10,761 nucleotides of DNA from contig JBDUDA010000093.1 in the NCBI GenBank assembly GCA_040003205.1, positions 1 to 10,761 of the forward strand. Reading direction: 5' to 3'. This stretch comes from JALYIM01 sp040003205 (GTDB taxonomy: Bacteria > Acidobacteriota > Terriglobia > Terriglobales > Acidobacteriaceae). Every line of letters starts with the position of its first letter. Positions within the stretch are counted from its first letter, which is position 1. The notes beneath the pieces were generated by a model. It was not told the origin of the DNA and searched no databases. It saw only the letters and a program-made list of their open reading frames with translations. The position numbers and the translations under genes were made by a program. Positions 6,831 through 10,761 of the stretch are shown here, piece by piece.

Positions 6831-6885
6831 TTCCCCTCGAGATTACAGATTCAAAATTGTCAACTTTCCGAAGCATCAATGATGA

Positions 6886-6905
6886 ATGGGAAATTTCGCT
6901 CCCAT
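6886..6905. repeat. Short inverted repeat
   Basis: ATGGGA and TCCCAT form a 6-bp stem with an 8-base loop. It lies about 50 bases upstream of the candidate pilin promoter. It could be a binding site or chance; no T-tract follows. Confidence 0.3.
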
Positions 6906-6956
6906 CTCCCTCTGTTTTCCCGTAAACGAGAGTTCTAATCGAGTCACTTTGGTAAC

Positions 6957-6985
6957 TTGCCCGCGCGACTCGACATTCATATGCT
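6957..6985 (+). promoter_or_regulatory. Candidate sigma-70-type promoter of the minor-pilin operon
   Basis: TTGCCC (6957-6962) and TATGCT (6980-6985) are separated by exactly 17 bases, and each matches four of six consensus positions. Transcription would start near 6992 and give a leader of about 70 bases before the first pilin ATG at 7062. This is a sequence-only prediction. If the stem-loops at 6730-6830 are part of the leader, a second promoter further upstream must exist. Confidence 0.35.
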
Positions 6986-7053
6986 CGCTTCTAGCCGCAA
7001 TCCAGAATTGAGGCAGTATCTGGCCTGCAACACGCGCTGTCTAACGACATATC

Positions 7054-7060
7054 GGGGAGA
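7054..7060 (+). promoter_or_regulatory. Ribosome binding site fixing the FimT-like start
   Basis: GGGGAGA stands just before the ATG at 7062 (short spacing). It supports this start over a TTG at 6957, which would add 35 residues to the leader of a prepilin and overlap the promoter candidate. Confidence 0.6.
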
Positions 7061-7061
7061 A

Positions 7062-7685
7062 ATGAAAAGTACCGCGAAACCACATCGGGACTGGGCAGGC
7101 TTCTCGCTCTTGGAGTTGCTGATTGTTCTTGCCATCATGTTGGTGGTAATCGCAATTGTGGCGCCCATGAGCGTGACGGCAATCTCAAGCGCAAGACTGC
7201 GTTACGCGGCCTTGAGCTTCGCCGGACTTATCCAGGACTCACGAATTGAAGCTGTCAAGAAAAATACTTATTACTCTATTTCACCGCGAGCGATGGCCGA
7301 CGGCACCACTGCATATTACGTCGACCTGGCAGCGCCCAATGCTCGCCCGAGTACTTTCAGCACCACATATCCGTTTGCCTATATGGGCCCAACTGTGACT
7401 TGGTACTTCGGCCAGACTGGCCCGGCGCCCGCTCAAGCTGCACTGGTTACAGCTTTGAACTTCGTGCCGGAACCTGCCGGTACCGTCCCAACTTTCAATG
7501 CACGAGGCTTGCCTTGCGTTGCCACTGCTTCACTCACTTGCCCTGCCACACCCAACGTGGGGTTTGTGACGTTTGTTTCGCGGGCCAGCGCTTTTGGTGG
7601 ACTGAACTGGAAGGCGGTGGCAGTTACCCCCAGCGGTAGAGTGCAGGTTTGGGGATATAACGGAACAACCTGGTTTCAGCAATAG
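7062..7685 (+). CDS. fimT: Type IV pilus minor pilin / pseudopilin, FimT-GspH family
   Basis: A 207-residue prepilin. The basic leader of 13 residues ends in Gly, followed by FSLLE: prepilin peptidase (PilD) would cut after G13, methylate F14, and leave Glu at mature position 5 (E18). Residues 14-36 form the hydrophobic N-terminal helix that sits in the inner membrane before assembly. The C-terminal globular part has the FimT/GspH hallmarks FNARGLPC (145-152) and AVTPSGRVQVW (187-197). C152 and C160 could form a disulfide. FimT/FimU-type minor pilins help prime pilus assembly, and some FimT proteins bind DNA in natural transformation; that role cannot be read from this sequence. It is the first gene of the cluster. 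The pilV reading frame follows after the stop at 7685. Confidence 0.88.
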   Translation: MKSTAKPHRDWAGFSLLELLIVLAIMLVVIAIVAPMSVTAISSARLRYAALSFAGLIQDSRIEAVKKNTYYSISPRAMADGTTAYYVDLAAPNARPSTFSTTYPFAYMGPTVTWYFGQTGPAPAQAALVTALNFVPEPAGTVPTFNARGLPCVATASLTCPATPNVGFVTFVSRASAFGGLNWKAVAVTPSGRVQVWGYNGTTWFQQ

Positions 7686-7709
7686 CATGAGCAAATTGCC
7701 GATGAGTCC

Positions 7710-7714
7710 AAGGA
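7710..7714 (+). promoter_or_regulatory. Ribosome binding site deciding the PilV-like start
   Basis: AAGGA lies 8 bases before the ATG at 7723. The earlier in-frame ATGs at 7687 and 7702 have no such site. The 7723 start gives a 20-residue leader, more typical of prepilins than 32 residues. Confidence 0.55.
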
Positions 7715-7722
7715 CAGCGAAC

Positions 7723-8379
7723 ATGAAAAGACTTCACACTGTGGCCCTAACATCTCGGACGGCACTCCCTTCTCAAGCTGGGATGTCGCTGATCGAATTG
7801 ATGATTGCCATGGTCGTGCTCAGCGTCGGTTTACTGGGAGCAGTCTCCATGATTATGCTGGGAATGCAGAATAACAATCTCACCAGAACTGACACGGCAT
7901 CCACGGTACTCGATCAGGAAATCCTGGAAAAGTTTTCTACGCTAAAGACATATCCCAAACCTGCCGGCTCGATAACTATTTCCGATTGCGCGCTCACAGG
8001 CGGCAATCAGCACTTGGCGTCGATCGCGGCGGCGGCCGGACCAACTGGGTCCGGGGCCGCGATCTTCACAGCATCGCCGCCCGCACCGACAGCCAGTCAA
8101 ATCGGTGACATCGATTGGACCCAACCTGCTCCTACCTTGGCAACTGCCGGCACGATCGGATACGACATGATTTATCAATCTTGTGGGGGGGACACTTATG
8201 AAGTTCGCTGGAACGAAATGTCAATTGATCCAGACCCATCCAGCGGTATCAGCCGGCTTACTCTACTGACCATTTCAGCGCGTCCGCGCTCTGCGGTCGT
8301 GGCGGACGCCGCAGGAGCAACAAATCGGGCAGTCCTATACGCCAATCCGACGACAATAAAATCTCTGATTGAAAACTGA
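7723..8379 (+). CDS. pilV: Type IV pilus minor pilin, PilV-like
   Basis: A 218-residue prepilin from the ATG at 7723, or 230 residues if the ATG at 7687 is used. The basic leader ends PSQAG; cleavage after G20 leaves Met at position +1 and Glu at +5 (MSLIE, E25). The hydrophobic helix MIAMVVLSVGLLGAVSMIML (about 27-46) is typical of PilV/GspI, including the VGLLG segment. YEVRW (159-163) fits the central strand seen in PilV proteins. C89 and C154 may form a disulfide. The middle (about 100-145) is rich in Ala, Gly, Pro and Thr. PilV works with the neighbouring minor pilins in the complex that starts pilus assembly. A strong GC hairpin (8036-8054) and a run of seven G (8185-8191) lie inside the gene. 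It is followed after one base by the pilW ATG. Confidence 0.87.
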   Translation: MKRLHTVALTSRTALPSQAGMSLIELMIAMVVLSVGLLGAVSMIMLGMQNNNLTRTDTASTVLDQEILEKFSTLKTYPKPAGSITISDCALTGGNQHLASIAAAAGPTGSGAAIFTASPPAPTASQIGDIDWTQPAPTLATAGTIGYDMIYQSCGGDTYEVRWNEMSIDPDPSSGISRLTLLTISARPRSAVVADAAGATNRAVLYANPTTIKSLIEN

Positions 8380-8380
8380 C

Positions 8381-9235
8381 ATGATGAATACAGGCCAAAT
8401 CGAGAAAATCCGACGAGAGAGCCGTTCCAGTGAAATGGGCTTTTCTTTGATCGAGCTTTTGATTGTACTGACCATTCTGACAATCGTGATGGGCTCCGTC
8501 GTGCAGGTCATCAGCACGGCCACGCAGCGAAGCCAGATTGAGCAGACTAAAGTAGATCTTAGCCAGGAGGCCCGTGAGTTTGTGGATGAATTCGAGCGGG
8601 ATATTCATCAATCCGGGTATCCCAATTGCAAGATGTTTAATGCCGGAGCAGCCTGCGATCTCACCAGAGATACAGTGGCTGCGGGCCTCGTAAGCGTTTC
8701 AAACACAGCCATCACCTTCGAAGGAGATGTGGATGGAGACGGAAGCGTCAACAGCATCAGCTATCGAATAGTGGACTCCGCGGGCACCTATCCTCCGACG
8801 GGCACGTGCCCCTGCACTATCCAACGCAGCCAAATTCCTAAAGTTGTTGGCACCCTTCCTATGGCGCAGGGGCCACAGCAGTGGAGTCAAGAACTTCAAA
8901 ACGTTGTGAACAGCGGTAATCCTGTTGGTGGAGCGCTTTACGGCGGAGGACTAAACATTGCCGGAAATACCAAATGGGGTGGCACGAACACCGCATACTA
9001 TGCAGCGGTCGCGACATTTAAAGATTTTCCGGTTTTCTCTGCTTACGATCAGAACGGAGCGAATTTAGCCCTCCCTCTCGACATCAGTGTGAGCCAGGCG
9101 ACTGTAAAACCAATCGCCTCGATTCGTCTCACGCTAAATCTGCTGGGAGACGCAGTGACAGGAGTGGACTTAGCTTCCAACGTGCGTCCGGTTTTAACTC
9201 TGGTAGGTAACGGCCGAGTTAACAACAACAACTGA
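8381..9235 (+). CDS. pilW: Type IV pilus minor pilin, PilW-like
   Basis: A 284-residue prepilin. The leader of 20 residues ends SSEMG, followed by FSLIE with Glu at mature position 5 (E25) and a hydrophobic helix to about residue 45. FERDIHQSGYPN (71-82) matches the ERDIRxAGY-like segment of PilW/PulJ proteins. FEGDVDGDGSVNSISYRI (113-130) is also common in PilW-like proteins, and its D116-x-D118-x-D120 pattern looks like a calcium-binding loop. C83, C92, C143 and C145 could form disulfides. The start is one of the adjacent ATGs at 8381 or 8384. A TTG at 8369 would overlap pilV and is less likely. No good Shine-Dalgarno is seen; the start is two bases after the pilV stop codon, so coupled translation is likely. 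Confidence 0.88.
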   Translation: MMNTGQIEKIRRESRSSEMGFSLIELLIVLTILTIVMGSVVQVISTATQRSQIEQTKVDLSQEAREFVDEFERDIHQSGYPNCKMFNAGAACDLTRDTVAAGLVSVSNTAITFEGDVDGDGSVNSISYRIVDSAGTYPPTGTCPCTIQRSQIPKVVGTLPMAQGPQQWSQELQNVVNSGNPVGGALYGGGLNIAGNTKWGGTNTAYYAAVATFKDFPVFSAYDQNGANLALPLDISVSQATVKPIASIRLTLNLLGDAVTGVDLASNVRPVLTLVGNGRVNNNN

Positions 9236-9238
9236 GGT
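9234..9238 (+). promoter_or_regulatory. Ribosome binding site of the PilX-like gene
   Basis: GAGGT overlaps the pilW stop codon (TGA at 9233-9235) and stands nine bases before the ATG at 9248. It supports that start and shows how tightly the two genes are packed. Confidence 0.6.
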
Positions 9239-9247
9239 TTCAACCAT

Positions 9248-10761
9248 ATGCAAACCCAAAGATTTTGTAGTCATCGCAGGTCGAGCTCCCGACAGGTACA
9301 AGACGCCGAGCGTGGTATCGCATTGCTCACGGTGCTGCTAGTGCTGCTCCTTGTGACCGCAATCGGATTCGGGATTCTGTTTATGGCGAACACCGAAACG
9401 GCGGTGAATGCCAATTACCGTGACACCCAAAAAGGGTTTTTCGCCATGCGCGCCGGGTTGGAAGAAGCGCGAGATCGCATGCGCTTCAACTCCAATACAC
9501 CATTAACGCTACCAACCACTTTTCCCACTGCGGGCACGGCAAGTTCGATAATCTACATCACCAATCCGGCCGGCGCCGCCGATGTAGTGAGTCCGACCAA
9601 CTCCGCGAACGCTTATTTCGATGACGAGTTTTGTCACGAAACCTTCACTACTCTGGTTTTAACCAATCCGGGGGCCAACATTCCCTGTGGGTCGGGATCC
9701 GCCGTACCCGCGTCCGCCGTTACGATCATTCCGAGCGTCACTCAATACACCAATACCCCAGCTGCGCTCTCCTATAAATGGGTGCGGATCACCAAGAAGC
9801 AAAACGGAAGTGTGAACAACGCGCCGGTAGATTCCACACAGCCTTTGAGCGCGGAAGTTTGTTACAGTTCGTTGACGGCCACGGAAATTCCAATCACCGC
9901 GGTACCGGGCGGTTATCCGAATTGCAACGATGCACAAGCTAACGAACAGGGAGTTTTGCCTGTTTACATCGTCACTTCTTTGGCGATTACGCCCAAAGGC
10001 ACGCGAAGAATCGGGCAGTACGAGGTAGCCGGGGTAGCTATTAATCCGCCACCAGGCGCTCTTGGATTGGATGGCCCGGGAGCGACTTTTTCGCCGGCGC
10101 CAAGTTCGAACAATTTCTTCATTGATGGCGCCGACACCGGCGCGGCCGGATACACCGCAAGCGGCGGCACTGGGGCCTGTACTCCGGGGGGGCCTGCGAC
10201 GGTACCGGCTATCAGCACCGGTGATGCAGCCGGTGCGGCGGCCGTAAGTGCCGGCCTGCCGCGCCCCAATAAATATACGGGTACAACGGCTGCCCCGAAC
10301 GTTGTCAATGCCGGTGCCGGTGGAACCGGTCTTTACGGTGGTTCTTGGTCGAGTCCAACAACGCTAAACAATCTAGTCGCAAGCCTGGCCAACGCGGCCG
10401 ACCAAACTTACACTTGTCCCATCGGATCGCCTTGCAGTCCAGCAGGAGCCGTAGGTACCAACGCCAACCCTCTTATCACCTATGTCAATGGCGATTTGAA
10501 TTACGGCAATGCCTCGGGCGCTGGCGTGCTGATCGTCACCGGCACTCTCAGCATCAATGGCAACGCGAGCTTCAACGGCCTGGTGCTAGTGATAGGCCAG
10601 GGCAATTTTACAGAGAGCGGCGGCGGCAACGGCGGCTTCAACGGAACTATCTTCATTGCCAAGACCAATAGCGCTGTCTCTCCCTATAGTCAGTTGGCGA
10701 CCCTTGGTTCACCAACTATCGCCTGGAATGGTGGCGGCAACAGTCAGTTTCAATACAACAG
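9248..10761 (+). CDS. pilX: PilX-like pilus assembly protein with a large repetitive extension (3' end outside window)
   Basis: 504 codons are open to the right edge, so the protein is longer than 504 residues. The basic N-terminus (1-22) leads to ERG followed by IALLTVLLVLLLVTAIGFGI (24-43), then residues FFAMRAGLEEARDRM (64-78). This is the PilX/GspK N-terminal pattern, which lacks Glu at position 5 (Thr here) and has the later AFxAxxxGLExA-like helix. Residues about 275-360 are rich in Gly, Ala, Thr and Pro. Residues about 410-472 carry short alternating strands such as GVLIVTGTLSINGNASFNG and GGFNGTIFIAK, suggesting a beta-helix or polymer-like fold. Classical PilX proteins are under 200 residues, so this is a much larger relative. 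It closes the fimT-pilV-pilW-pilX order; a tip adhesin such as PilY1 would be expected downstream but is outside the window. A run of seven G lies at 10186-10192. Confidence 0.85.
   Translation, partial: MQTQRFCSHRRSSSRQVQDAERGIALLTVLLVLLLVTAIGFGILFMANTETAVNANYRDTQKGFFAMRAGLEEARDRMRFNSNTPLTLPTTFPTAGTASSIIYITNPAGAADVVSPTNSANAYFDDEFCHETFTTLVLTNPGANIPCGSGSAVPASAVTIIPSVTQYTNTPAALSYKWVRITKKQNGSVNNAPVDSTQPLSAEVCYSSLTATEIPITAVPGGYPNCNDAQANEQGVLPVYIVTSLAITPKGTRRIGQYEVAGVAINPPPGALGLDGPGATFSPAPSSNNFFIDGADTGAAGYTASGGTGACTPGGPATVPAISTGDAAGAAAVSAGLPRPNKYTGTTAAPNVVNAGAGGTGLYGGSWSSPTTLNNLVASLANAADQTYTCPIGSPCSPAGAVGTNANPLITYVNGDLNYGNASGAGVLIVTGTLSINGNASFNGLVLVIGQGNFTESGGGNGGFNGTIFIAKTNSAVSPYSQLATLGSPTIAWNGGGNSQFQYN

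Larger units (their letters stand above)
6632..7061. other. 430-base divergent intergenic region between recN and the minor-pilin operon
   Basis: No credible gene lies here. It contains the recN ribosome site at the left end, a palindrome and three successive stem-loops (6725-6830), another hairpin (6886-6905), and a candidate promoter for the pilin genes (6957-6985). The stretch from about 6793 to 6860 (around GCGGGTCTCGCGACTGCGC and GATTACAGATTCAAAATT) reminds me of a dispersed intergenic element often seen in Acidobacteriota-like genomes, ending in a form such as GGATGACA plus an AT-rich tail. That likeness is from memory and the copy here would be degraded. Confidence 0.5.

Noticed and set aside
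6858..6863. Perfect minus-strand TTGACA as a recN promoter -35 box
   Set aside because: At spacings of 16-18 bases there is only GC-rich CTCGAGGG-type sequence, with no acceptable -10 box.
6877..6890. CAATGATGAATGGG, which resembles part of c-di-GMP-II riboswitches
   Set aside because: The downstream partner strand and pseudoknot sequences of that riboswitch class are not found in the following 170 bases, so the match looks like chance.
6951..6964. GG-N10-GC as a sigma-54 promoter for the pilin genes
   Set aside because: The spacing fits, but the conserved CAC after GG and TT before GC are absent.
6957..7061. N-terminal extension of the FimT-like protein from a TTG at 6957
   Set aside because: It would give a 48-residue leader before the cleavage Gly. 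The ATG at 7062 has a ribosome site and gives a normal 13-residue leader, and the TTG forms part of the promoter candidate.
9659..10308. Minus-strand open frames inside the PilX-like gene (92 and 114 codons)
   Set aside because: The plus-strand frame is open throughout from 9248 with a ribosome site and a clear pilin-type N-terminus, so the antisense frames are shadows.

Overview
The window reads as chromosomal DNA of an Acidobacteriota-like bacterium (inferred from protein flavour and gene combination; no rRNA or other marker is present to prove it). It holds nine supported protein genes in two divergent blocks. There is no CRISPR array, transposase or intact RNA gene.

Minus-strand block (1-6631), in transcription order: recN (DNA double-strand break repair ATPase), a 192-base gap, then ispH, shc, hpnA and hpnG. 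IspH makes IPP/DMAPP, the C5 units of squalene. Shc cyclises squalene to hopene. HpnG is the nucleosidase-type phosphorylase that trims adenosylhopane, and HpnA is the hopanoid-associated NAD(P)-dependent epimerase/dehydratase. The shc/hpnA and hpnA/hpnG genes overlap, so these four genes look like one hopanoid unit joining precursor supply to cyclisation and side-chain processing. hpnG runs off the left edge. A candidate promoter containing a tandem 10-bp repeat lies upstream of ispH, and a short piece resembling the 3' end of a tRNA directly follows recN.

Divergent gap (6632-7061, 430 bases): no gene. It holds a palindrome, several stem-loops, a stretch that may be a degraded dispersed intergenic repeat, and a plausible promoter for the plus-strand block.

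Plus-strand block (7062-10761): four tightly packed genes for type IV pilus minor pilins in the order FimT/GspH, PilV, PilW, PilX. This matches the fimT/U-pilV-pilW-pilX order of minor-pilin operons, whose products prime pilus assembly and sit near the fibre tip. The last gene runs off the right edge and carries a large Gly/Ala/Asn-rich C-terminal extension.

I found no clearly new enzymatic system. The points most worth checking are the structured 430-base gap, the hairpin that occupies the expected ribosome-binding position of shc, the tRNA-like piece after recN, the repeats in the ispH promoter, and the unusual PilX-like protein.
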